From positions 729,433 to 756,058 of the forward strand of contig NW_003122908.1 of assembly GCF_000003605.2 (NCBI RefSeq): DNA of 26,626 bases, in the 5' to 3' direction. Shown here in pieces: positions 10,309 to 18,686 of the stretch. The DNA is from Saccoglossus kowalevskii (taxonomy: Eukaryota; Hemichordata; Enteropneusta; Harrimaniidae). The notes under the pieces were generated by a model, which did no database searches, had not been told where the DNA came from, and saw nothing but the letters and a program-made list of their open reading frames with translations. A program made the position numbers and the translations under genes. How positions within the stretch are numbered: position 1 is the first letter of the stretch; each line of letters opens with the position of its first letter.

Positions 10309-11207
10309 ATGGTTGAGGTACTGATATTTTTTATCAGTCTCCCCCCGCTGATTGGAGAGCATCCTCACAGTCTGTTTTTTCAGGCGGTGGTTTACCCGAT
10401 TTTAACAGCTGCAGCAAGGCTGTGCCCCTGGAGGCTTTCCTCCTATGGGGCCCATTGTGGGTCCCTTTGTGGACCCTTCCTCGCATGGCGTCAGGTTTGC
10501 CACCGAGTTGACGGCTTTGGTCGAAGGACTGTCAAGGCAATTGCGTCCCTGGCAGGCCGGGTAGATCAGATGCAGTCGGAGCGAGCTGTCTCCACTGCGG
10601 CCCCTCGGTGGGCAAGCAAGAAGAAACACGAAAGCATGTTTGCATTCAAACACATCTCTTCCGGGGAACCCCCGTTCCCAGCAGCGGCTCTCCCACTATT
10701 TTCGGGGGAGGCCAAGGCTCAGGCTAATTGCACTGGGCCTCCTCTGGAGCCTCAGGCACTGAATGCCAATGGGGTGTTGGCAGTCAAGCCTCTGATCTCG
10801 GGCAGGGCTTTCAGGGCAGGGCACACATTGATGCCCCCTACTTTCAGCCAGCCAGCCAGGGTTTATCGCGCGGTAACGGTACAACGGTAACGAAGTTATC
10901 CTTGTGTCCGGTCTCCACTGTGGGTTTTGACTCCCTTCTTATCGACCCACAGGCATCCCCAGAGGGAACCGACCCTGTCATGAGACACACAGGCAAACAC
11001 GCTCCCTCTCACATATTTAAAGTGAAAGGAGACACAGTTTGCTCGCCTCAGATACAGCTGGTACTCCGGGCGGTCCCTCAGAGTCTTCCATCCATAATGA
11101 CTCGCTTAGCCATGCTTTTGGAGTACGGAGTATCATCGATCCCAGTGATACTATGTAAATACCCCCATGCTACTCGGTCGGTGTGGTTTCGGGATCAGAC
11201 CCCATAG
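10309..11207 (+). pseudogene. gag-like N-terminal region of DIRS copy 2, split over two frames
   Basis: Two overlapping frames (10309-10890, 193 codons; 10728-11207, 159 codons) carry blocks shared with copy 1. The first has a heptad-like stretch (RRTVKAIASLAGRVDQMQSE), then MFAFKHISSGEPPFPAAALP. The second has VGFDSLLIDPQASPEGTDPV and SHIFKVKGDTVCS. Moving between them needs a frameshift around 10850-10890. I read this as a decayed gag-like gene upstream of the long frame at 11183, with which it overlaps by 25 bases. The identity as gag rests on position. Confidence 0.55.
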
Positions 11208-12361
11208 TGTGGGATGAGACCAAAACGCCCCAACCGGATCCCAAGGCTCCTTCCCCAGACCCTGGTACCACAAATTTCCGTTTGGCAAACTGGGCAAAGG
11301 GGGACAGGCGCGTTCCATGGGCATTCTCGCCAGCTCAATCAGAGATGACCCATCCAGCCCTGAGGGCAGAGTTGCTTGAGCGCATTATTGTGCACGCCCA
11401 GGATTTTGGAGACCTCAGAGGCAGAACGCACCAGCCTCCCAGACCAGGCGACACATTTACTGGCGGGCCACAGTACATCTACTACTGTGCTACGAGATGC
11501 AGCCTTAGACACATGTGTTTTCGCCAACAAGCTGAATCAGGGGGTACGTCCCACCTCAGTGACGCAGACTGTACATCTTCCACCCTTTTTGTTCAGGGAA
11601 TGGTGGGTACAGTCTCAGAGCTTCGGAGTGCAGTGAACCAGAGGGTTCAGATGGAATCCGCTAGCCAGTTGGCCCTGCCAAGGGCAAGCAGAGGGCACCC
11701 CAAGCACAGAAAACACAACACCCTAGGGCGTCGTCCACTAGCCAGAGTCAGCCAGGAGGCAAGCGTTCATACCATTCCATGGAAGGGAAGAGTAATGGCG
11801 CCCCCCGGAGGAGTGGTGGCTCCTCACCCTCCCTGGGCGGATGTTTACCCTGGCAGCGGGGGAAGCATGTTTGACGGTCACCTCTGCAACCTGGTCAGAC
11901 TTGCTACCAACCATACTAAGGATTCAGGACTGGGTGCCAGTTACATGTCTTTGTGCCACGGCCGAGGCAGGCAGGATAGGCTGGCCTCCCCAACTTCTAT
12001 AACCAGGTGGTTTACTGCGACTGTATTACATGTCTATAATACTTTAACTTTCTCGACACAGAGCTTGCAGAGACATCAAGTATGGGCGCATGAGGTCTGT
12101 GCAATTGCCAACTCACTAGTGCTAGCGTCAGGTGCCCCCCTCGAGCATACACAGAGGGCAGGCTTTTGGAGAACGCAGAACGTCTTTATCAACTACCACC
12201 TAACAGACACCGAATCCATTGAGGAAGGTCTCTTTAGGTTGGGTCCCGTCGTAGCGTGGACAGATTTCTTAACCGTCAACACTCCCCTGGAAGCTCCCAG
12301 ATCCTGCTTTGCGGCCTATGCCCTCATGCAGAACTGTTTCGGTCTTTACTTCGAAAGTTGA
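11183..12361 (+). CDS. 392-codon gag-like / tyrosine recombinase C-terminus fusion
   Basis: Residues 1-236 match the gag-like region of copy 1 (for example TSSTLFVQGMVGTVSELRSA at 131-150 and SASQLALP at 159-166, with a basic GHPKHRKHNTLGRR stretch). After residue 236 (base 11889) homology to copy 1 gag ends and a tyrosine recombinase catalytic domain begins. Visible parts are SPTSITRWFTATVLHVY (269-285), then HEVCAIANSLVLASGAPLEH (303-322) with FWRTQNVFINYHLTD following. In this family the first motif is normally HxxR, and here the arginine is cysteine (306). The nucleophile tyrosine is expected in F-x-x-F-Y-L-x-D, and here that slot reads YHL, so it is probably histidine (339). The protein is therefore likely inactive as a recombinase, although the frame is uninterrupted. 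The start codon is the first ATG in frame and may not be native. Confidence 0.6.
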   Translation: MVSGSDPIVWDETKTPQPDPKAPSPDPGTTNFRLANWAKGDRRVPWAFSPAQSEMTHPALRAELLERIIVHAQDFGDLRGRTHQPPRPGDTFTGGPQYIYYCATRCSLRHMCFRQQAESGGTSHLSDADCTSSTLFVQGMVGTVSELRSAVNQRVQMESASQLALPRASRGHPKHRKHNTLGRRPLARVSQEASVHTIPWKGRVMAPPGGVVAPHPPWADVYPGSGGSMFDGHLCNLVRLATNHTKDSGLGASYMSLCHGRGRQDRLASPTSITRWFTATVLHVYNTLTFSTQSLQRHQVWAHEVCAIANSLVLASGAPLEHTQRAGFWRTQNVFINYHLTDTESIEEGLFRLGPVVAWTDFLTVNTPLEAPRSCFAAYALMQNCFGLYFES

Positions 12362-12594
12362 CTAACCCCAGAATTGGGTTAGTGTCTAGCTTTCTCGGGC
12401 ACACCGAACCCTGTTACAGCAACATTTTGGCTTCTTGCTCTGGGGACAGCACAGGCAAGGTAAGACACCACCCTTTTTTGGGCCATAACCAGGGTGTTGA
12501 GTGATTATTGTATTTCATCCCGGACTGGGAAAAGACTTTCATAATTTTTCTGTTGGCTCGGAAAACCCGCCACCTATCGGCGTCTGACTCTGCC
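12362..12594. other. 3' untranslated tail of DIRS copy 2
   Basis: No coding frame continues past the TGA at 12359-12361. A short hairpin (CTAACCCcagaattGGGTTAG, 12362-12382) follows the stop directly and might mark transcript processing, although eukaryotic elements do not need it. The segment leads into the internal complementary region. Confidence 0.5.
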
Positions 12595-12674
12595 TATGGT
12601 GGGTAATTGAACGTAGTGAATTTAGGCAGAGGTTTCTCCGAACCCGCCTATTCACATAGCTCATACCCACCATA
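12595..12674 (+). repeat. Internal complementary region (ICR) of DIRS copy 2, 80 nt
   Basis: Bases 12595-12620 are the exact reverse complement of the first 26 bases of the element (9621-9646). Bases 12621-12674 are the reverse complement of the last 54 bases (12931-12984) at 51 of 54 positions. The two pieces abut, so the ICR is complementary to the junction formed when element ends meet in a circle. In the DIRS replication model this region templates completion of both terminal repeats and of the circular intermediate that the recombinase inserts. It is the strongest evidence for the DIRS assignment. Confidence 0.9.
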
Positions 12675-12732
12675 GACTCCGGGTCCCCCCAACCACCCCA
12701 CTCTTTCTGTAGCGTTGGTCCTAAGTCCTCGA

Positions 12733-12984
12733 GGCGGAGAGAAAGGAACCAGAGTGATTGTACAGCTTAAGCGCTGCCATATGGCCTCGGTCACGTGATT
12801 CGTGACGTAAGAGGAAAGATAATCTTGGGGTCATGGGGCTTCCCCTGACCTAGATTCTATCTCTCCGTCACCGGCAGAATCGCTGATTAATGCCTACAGT
12901 TCAAAATAGTCATTTTGACTGACCAGAGTATATGGTGGGTATGAACTATGTGAATAGGCGGGTTCGGAGAACCCTCTTCCTAAA
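12733..12984 (-). repeat. Right inverted terminal repeat of DIRS copy 2
   Basis: The reverse complement of the left repeat across its body (GGTCATGGGGCTTCCCCTGA near 12830; CCGGCAGAATCGCTGATTAA near 12871; the AGTCATTTTGACTGACCAGA segment near 12908). It is longer than the left repeat because of the 54-nt tip 12931-12984, which the ICR also matches. The right edge is placed at CCTAAA because the ICR shows CCTAAA directly abutting TTCACTACG. Confidence 0.85.
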
Positions 12985-13629
12985 AAAGTAATAATATACT
13001 GGTGACATTTTCCCACCAGTTGTGGATATTTTACTGTTAGGACTCTGAAGATTACAGTTGAAATGGTGGTTACGTGTAGTATTTTTTGATTGAAAACCCA
13101 ACTTTTGTAATGATGTGACGATTGAAACAATGGTATATTTATAGGATGCTATAAAAATCATTTCAATAAATGCATAACAAGGAATGAATTATATGACATA
13201 CTAGGAAAATCACTACCTGATATGGAAATCACCGTGAAACATGCGGGCCCACCTACGGTCGCAGACGTCACATACACGCTTGTGTGGCTGGCTACTATAC
13301 TAGTAAACACTAATATGAAATATAAAATTTAAAAAAATTAGATGGCTTCATTCATATTTTGAAATATTGTTGTTTGGTACTATATGTTGATGGATACAGT
13401 GGGTTATGATTTATCATGACCTGAAAACGTTGTTCTTGTAACACGCGTCTGAGTATTCTCTTGATGAAACAATAACATTATTATTTGTGTCCACACATCT
13501 CGAGGGATCCTGCTTACAGACCAATGGAGCATAGTGTATTTTACTATTTATTATTCGTCAACATACAATATCAGACAGCAGTCTTTAAAATAATGTTTTC
13601 GTTAAACTTGAGTAAATCACAAACAATTA
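12985..13629. other. AT-rich non-coding DNA
   Basis: No coding frame or recognisable repeat. Short minus-strand ORFs over 12894-13161 run across the DIRS right end and are not credible genes. Confidence 0.5.
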
Positions 13630-13762
13630 CCACCTCCCCCCTTTTTGATAATAACGTATTCCATATATTCAACCAATAGTACCAAAGTCCTGAATATAGA
13701 CGGAGCGATCAACACAGATCAGATCATGTTTGGGACTGTACCGATGTCTGGTTTCCAAGTAG
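13630..13762 (+). pseudogene. Fragment of a second GLYAT-like gene copy
   Basis: Aligns by eye with 15523-15673 of the GLYAT-like gene. Shared landmarks in order are a CCACCTCCC...TTTGATA block, ACGTATT, ATTC-ACCAATA-TACC, AAGTCCTGAA, GG-GTCAA, AACACAGATCAGATCA, then GTCTGGTTTCCAAGT. Small deletions disrupt the frame. Nothing convincing matches beyond about 13762, so only about 130 bp survives. Its position 1.7 kb before the larger copy, in the same orientation, suggests an old tandem duplication. Confidence 0.72.
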
Positions 13763-14380
13763 TATAAAATGTATATGTAATAAACAAATCGCATTCTTCT
13801 ATACAGAAAACAGGTTCTGTTGTCAGTACACAGTATTTTAAAAGTATTAGCTGTAGTTGAATGAGTTTTGATCGCAATGTCTTATACATATTATAACGAA
13901 ATATTTACGAGTTATATTTCCTTTTCGCCGTTAAACCATGGCTCGCACAATTGAGTGGTTCTATAACAACACGTGTACTTGCATTCTTGAATTCAATGAA
14001 CTGTGAAGAAGTCCATGTTCAAGGTCACAGTGATCAATACTCCGAGAGCGTGTAGTTTGTTTTGGATTATGTTTTTCATGGACCCTGGATATTGATTGGA
14101 AACTATCATTTTTTAGAAAGAATGTTTCCATTTATTTGGAGTGGTATTTATGCCTGGATCTGCACTGGTGTCTACCACTAATGTTCTTCAGAAGAAAGGC
14201 TAACCTTTATTTTAATGATTCATAAATAAATGTGATAGGGCTGTTTGCAATTAAATGGCGGCGACGGAGTATGGGGTGCAGTGTTTTTATTTTATGAATA
14301 ATCAGCTCGAACGCCGATTATCAATATATCAAGAAATTATGGTGTAACTTATATATTTGTCGTATGATGAACAAATACAC
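13763..14380. other. Non-coding DNA between GLYAT-like copies
   Basis: I looked for a continuation of the GLYAT-like coding sequence and did not find one. There is no other feature apart from common short motifs. Confidence 0.45.
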
Positions 14381-14381
14381 T

Positions 14382-14460
<79 letters not shown>

Positions 14461-14462
14461 TT
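14381..14462. repeat. TTTA tetranucleotide microsatellite
   Basis: About 20 uninterrupted TTTA units (82 bp). On the minus strand it reads (TAAA)n preceded by GATGTGATAA, which resembles the A-rich 3' tail of a non-LTR retrotransposon copy. See the adjoining minus-strand entry. Confidence 0.95.
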
Positions 14463-14745
14463 ATCACATCTGATGTCCATTATAACATTTAACATAGTGA
14501 AATCATATAAAATATGATACATAAATAACAATAATAAATAACAAATAGATAACACAAACAAAACTCCATTGATCATAGGCTGTGTTTTGCACAAATCTGA
14601 CGAAAACCAAGCAAGAATTCTGGTAAATTGCCACTTTGGAATATATTAGCCCTCTTTTACCCAAACTATCCATACTTCGGTAACACCATGGAAGTACTAA
14701 CATATCCACGGAAACCCAGAAGTGACATGTGCGATGGCTGGGTGG
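14463..14745 (-). mobile_element. Possible 3' end of a non-LTR retroelement with a TAAA tail
   Basis: Read on the minus strand, this segment runs into the (TAAA)n tract, as do many LINE/SINE copies in invertebrates. A 68-codon minus-strand frame (14503-14709) starts MDMLVLPWCYRSMDSLGKRG and ends in a very hydrophobic stretch. I recognise no RT motif in it. The assignment rests only on tail structure. It could equally be an expanded microsatellite beside unique sequence. Confidence 0.28.
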
Positions 14746-14749
14746 GAAT

Positions 14750-15335
14750 TTCTGTAGCGCATATATAAACTATGTGATCTATAAGTGGGAATTGCTGTGC
14801 CACAAGTGAATTCAATTTAAATTCAAATTCTAAAGTAACCTCAACTTAGCAGAGTGGCGGAAGGTGACTTCATAGCCGACCCATTCGTCTTGTATTTGAA
14901 CGAGACTGAAATAAAATGGGGAAAAGCTGGGTTAGTCTTTTGTCGACCTGATACATGCATATATTTCCAATTGACATATACCAAAACATATATTTACCGA
15001 CCGAATTTTAAACATAATCATAATTCCCGCATGTTACCATACACATATTGTAAGGACATCACATGTGCCTCAGTATTTCCTTTTCTACTAGAATTCGTTA
15101 CAACTTTACAGTTGAATGTCGTATGCTTCTCCAAAATAATTTTAAAGTTTTCATCAAACAACATGGACATATTGACTGCGTTTTGAATATTTTAATAATG
15201 CACATACACTTTTTGAATAGTTTCCGGAGAAGATATCTCACAATTTCAAGCCATTTAAAAAAACCTAATCAACATTTTCCAATATCTTATTACATCATAT
15301 TTTCTCCACATATCTTACTTATAAATATTTAAAAT
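14750..15335. other. Non-coding region upstream of the GLYAT-like gene
   Basis: Contains short open frames (14854-15186) without recognisable motifs. CATATATAAA (about 14760-14769) is TATA-like, but it is about 570 bp from the ATG and cannot be tied to the gene. Confidence 0.35.
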
Positions 15336-16181
15336 ATGGCATCGATTGCAGTCAGCAAGTTACTTATACTGGTGAATACATTAGAGAAGTTGACAGCATA
15401 TTGTAACCCAGTGCTTTGGATGGTGAAGAATTGCTTGTTAACCAATAATGCTTGGCCGTGTATGGATATCTACGCAGATGGCTTGACCGACTGTACAACA
15501 GTAGTCGGGGCTGCAAACAAATGCCACCCACCTCCCTTTGATAGAACGTATTTCATGCATTCCACCAATAATACCAGATTAAAAGAAGTCCTGAACACAG
15601 ATGGAGTGGTCAATTGGAACACAGATCAGATCAAGTTCGAGACTGTTCCGTTGTCTGGTTTCCAAGTTATTCATGATGTTGCTATGAGTAGAGGATTTCA
15701 ACTTACTCACAATGAGCCATGTTACCTTGTCAAGCTGGAAAACAAAGAGTTGTGCGCCAAAGCTGCTGCAAAGCCATTGTCAGCTGGATTCCAATATGGG
15801 AGTCTGAGACAAGAACACATCCCGTTAATAGAAAACAGATGGTGGCTGTACAATGATACACCCCCAGCAATATTGTCTGAAACGTTAAAGTATTTTATAT
15901 CATTTGCTATTTTTGGGCCTGATGGAAAACCAGTTTCATGGGGAATGCAGAAAGAATATGGCGATCTAGGATATTAGTTTTGTGAACCAAGGTGGCGTGG
16001 GTCAGGGATAAATACGTCTAGACTTGCTTATTCGTGTCAGAAACTTTTGAATATAGAGTTAACGCCATACGCAATCATAGGTAATAATAAAATAGCATCA
16101 AGTAAAGCGTTTGTAAAGGCGGAGTTTCAAAAAGTGGCCGACTTTCATACTGCATGGCTGGTGTTTCTAAAAATTAAATGA
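15336..16181 (+). pseudogene. GLYAT-like (glycine N-acyltransferase-like) gene with one in-frame TAG
   Basis: Members transfer an acyl group from acyl-CoA to glycine or a related amine, in mitochondria or cytosol. The frame starts at ATG 15336, bounded by an in-frame TAA two codons upstream. It runs 213 codons to TAG 15975-15977, then stays open in the same frame for 67 codons to TGA 16179-16181. The total of 281 codons is the usual family size (about 290). N-terminal domain: WPCMDIYADG (40-49), HSTNNTRLKEVLNTDGVVNW (75-94), HDVAMSRGFQL (113-123) and CYLVKLENKELC (129-140). C-terminal GNAT domain: GFQYGSLRQEH (151-161), GPDGKPVSWGMQKEYGDLGY (194-213), then, after the stop, LLNIELTPYAIIGNNKIASS and KAFVKAEFQKVADFHTAWLV. 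The TAG replaces the residue after GY, usually threonine in this motif. A 213-residue product would lack most of the GNAT fold and be inactive. There are no introns. Confidence 0.83.
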
Positions 16182-16920
16182 CCGTAACTGAATGTTTCAG
16201 GTACAATTTAATATCAGCAATCTGAAACACCAGAGTTTAACAATGTTTCACATATTACTCGTGTTTTTGAGTAGTTACATAATAAAATATATAAGGCTGC
16301 GATTTAAAATAAAAAATACAATTCAATCTGTTTTTGTATTCGCGGAATTTATGCCCATAAAAAACATACATAGAGTATAGTATTGGACCAATATTTCAAA
16401 CTATCAATATATTCCACCATTTGCTTTATTTTGATATTATTCAAGGAGTAGATACAATACAATGCATTGATGAAAATGATGTACATATTTAGTGTGAACC
16501 AAATACTGTTATACAGAGAAATGGCTAAGCATTACAAAACGATGGTCATCGTTATAATTAGCAGTAATGTTAACAATGTGTATCTAATAAAAAAACATAC
16601 TTTCTATTAAAATATCTAATATAAAAGCATCTGTATATCTGTGAAATATGTCCTTATAGATTAGTGTTGCCCCATGGAATGGAGGCTCTTTGTTTTTGAT
16701 ACATGTACTGCCTCAATCTTATGTATGTATTTCGTCAAGAATTGGATCTCTAAGATTATTGCTTTTTCGAATACCAAGCAATTATCGATTATGTACAGGT
16801 TTTCTTTGCAAAACTGCCATCTGAGTGTTGAGGAATGTGTTTTTGCAATCTAAGGTTTCTTCCAAAATATCAACAAAAATCGCGATTGTTGGAACAAATA
16901 CATAATGTTGTTCAGAAATG
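16182..16920. other. AT-rich non-coding DNA downstream of the GLYAT-like gene
   Basis: No coding frame with recognisable content. Several AATAAA-like words lie in 16280-16620 and could serve as polyadenylation signals if the upstream gene is transcribed. Confidence 0.4.
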
Positions 16921-16929
16921 CTGGTATCT

Positions 16930-17720
16930 ATGTGTCACCATGCCATAACTGACTGAATGACATGCATATTGTAAGAGATCAACAAGCTGTTTGAACCGTG
17001 TTGCTTGGTGGATTGTATTTCCTAGTTCATTATGCTTTGGTGTAATTTTTTTGCCACCAGACACTCAATACACCAAATGTTGTGCAATACTATATATCTA
17101 TTTCCTTACATTCTTCCAATATCTGCTCTTCATCAAAGAATGTTTCTCTCTCAAACAACAGTCTGTCCATGATTGGTGGCCAGGATATGCTTTCCTGTCT
17201 TGTCTAATTCTCTGCATTACATATAAAAAAAATGATTTTGTAAACTTATTTTCTGTGTCTGGTTGAAATGACATACTGTAGTGATCTTCCTCTAAAGCTT
17301 TGGACAACTTTAATCTTACATTATGAAAATAAGCAGTGGTGAAGGTGATAAAAGGTTTCTGTTGATCAAGTGGTCGCACAAAATCTACAGTTTCATATAG
17401 AGCTTTTGATATATCTTCCTTGAAGCTCTTGTTTTTGGAAATATAGCCTGCTGTGCCTCGTCACCAAAATTTAGTGTTATATCAATAAATGTATTCCACA
17501 CCATATCCATACTATACACATTTCCTCTTGAAAGTGTAACTTTCATCTCCTGTATTAGCATGTTGAATGATCTATTATTTGTTTTGTCCTCTATCTTGCC
17601 CTTTTCGGCTTTTCACATGAAGTCCGAGTAGAATTTCAAGTGATATTTTCCCTCAGCTGCTATTAAATCATTTACACCTGTCATCTTGCTTGGGAGATGC
17701 ATATCTTGTGCTTCCTTTAT
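16930..17720 (-). pseudogene. Relic of an unnamed protein family common in aquatic invertebrates
   Basis: Read on the minus strand, pieces appear in order. First is EAQDMHLPSKMTGVNDLIAA followed by EGKYHLKFYSDF (near 17620-17716). Then come NRSFNMLIQEMKVTLSRGNV and MVWNTFIDI (17410-17580), FVRPLDQQKPFITFTTAYFH (in the 93-codon frame 17098-17379), and HQATRFKQLVDLLQYACHSV followed by SYGMV (16937-17011). The pattern of D-x-I-A-A-E-x-x-Y-H, then basic spacers, then H-Q-x-T-R-x-K-x-L-V-x-L-L is one I associate with large hypothetical proteins repeated in coral, sea urchin and mollusc genomes. Their function is unknown to me, and they are often suspected of being mobile-element passengers. Stops and frameshifts between pieces show it is dead. 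Confidence 0.48.
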
Positions 17721-17920
17721 AATGTATTAAAAGTTAGCAATATTTCTTAGACAAAGCATTTTTGTCTCGTCTTAACAAAAAATGCAAAAAGCCAGTACAA
17801 CTTCTAGACGACCGTGGTTGTTCAACTAGTCTCGTATTCGCTAATCGAACGGATGAGCCAATCTGTGCATTTTGGCGAACCCTCAACCTCTCATTCGAAT
17901 CAGCTTACGTAAAGACAGAA

Positions 17921-18299
17921 TACGAAGGGCGTTCAATAAGTAATGCCCCTGACCCACTTCCAGTTGTCTGATCTAGATGAAATTTTGCATGTGTAATGAT
18001 TTAAATCTCTATGGGTTATGTTGCAAAAACAACTAATTATGGTTTCTTATTTACAGGTGTGAAATGGAGCCAGTTGAGTGTCGCGCCAAAGCACACCAAA
18101 GGAGACTTATGACCATGTAAAACGCTGGCATCGGGAATTCAAACGTGGCCGAAAGTCTGTGGAAACAGCTCCCAGACCTGGTCGTCCTGTCCGTCAAGTT
18201 GATGCAGCTATTTTGGAAGATCGACGCATTATTGTTCGCCAAATAGCCCAAGAGATCAAGATTAGTACAGGGTCTGTGGAAACTATCATTCATGAATAG
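17921..18299 (+). mobile_element. mariner-type DNA transposon relic: left end and transposase HTH fragment
   Basis: A mariner-like terminal repeat (TACGAAGGGCGTTCAATAAG then TAATGCCCCTGACCCA, 17921-17956) is followed by leader sequence and a start ATGGAGCCAGTTGAGTGTCG at 18063. A frameshift follows, then the 73-codon frame 18078-18299. That frame holds PKETYDHVKRWHREFKRGRK, SVETAPRPGRP and ILEDRRIIVRQIAQEIKIST-GSVETIIHE, the paired helix-turn-helix DNA-binding region of mariner transposases with the GRP linker (AT-hook-like). Sequence between the RPGRP and VDAAIL parts, and near the N-terminus, looks shortened. The DD34D catalytic domain and the right end are absent. Confidence 0.85.
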
Positions 18300-18352
18300 T
18301 TGCTTTTAAATTGAAGATCCCACCATTGTTTATTTAATATACATTTTATATA

Positions 18353-18382
18353 TACGTTCAATAAGTAATGCCCCTGACCCAT
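18353..18382 (+). repeat. Second mariner terminal repeat in the same orientation
   Basis: ACGTTCAATAAGTAATGCCC then CTGACCCA repeats the left terminus at 17929-17956 almost exactly and in the same direction, so it cannot be the right end of the first copy. It is followed by sequence unlike that inside the first copy. It probably marks the start of another truncated mariner copy. Confidence 0.75.
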
Positions 18383-18686
18383 TTTCCATAGCAGGAGATT
18401 AATACATATCACATCTAGTCATAATGAAAACCGTGTTCAAATTCAATATCCAATATTCCAGACTTCACATAGGTTTCATAAGTGGTATCATTCACAAAAG
18501 ACTGCAAATCGGCGAAGTGACTTTGTCACATGACAGTGATGTTATTTTGTACATTGCAACCACCTTCTAAAGCAGGTAGTGTCGTTGTTCTGTTAAGATG
18601 GGCTGACTTTTGCCCCTTTTGGAATTGTTACTCGCATTTGTCATCTTTAGCCGGCATTTCGCTTTTTCTACACACTCTACGAGCAC

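Larger units (their letters stand above)
9621..12984 (+). mobile_element. DIRS-like retrotransposon, copy 2: complete ends, RT/RNase H deleted
   Basis: A 3.36-kb element bounded by a left repeat beginning TTCACTACGTTCAATTACCC (9621) and a right repeat ending GGAGAACCCTCTTCCTAAA (12984). The boundary comes from the internal complementary region at 12595-12674, which is complementary to the first 26 and last 54 bases of the element. No target-site duplication is seen between the flanks (CACTACTA on the left, AAAGTAATA on the right), as expected for recombinase-mediated insertion. The coding part is gag-like sequence joined near 11889 to the C-terminal half of a tyrosine recombinase. RT and RNase H are absent, so it must have moved, if it did, with enzymes supplied in trans, or have been deleted afterwards. 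Confidence 0.87.

Noticed and set aside
12621-12984. An independent 364-bp MITE with 54-bp inverted ends
   Set aside because: The left arm is one half of the ICR and the right arm is the tip of the DIRS right repeat. The adjoining 26 nt match the far left end of copy 2, so the whole belongs to one DIRS element.
14854-15186. 110-codon plus-strand frame before the GLYAT-like gene
   Set aside because: Low-complexity AT-rich composition, no recognised motif, and no frame link to the gene.
15975-15977. Programmed stop readthrough or recoding of the GLYAT-like TAG
   Set aside because: The base after the stop is T and no CTAG-type readthrough context follows. A simple nonsense change is the cheaper explanation until data say otherwise.
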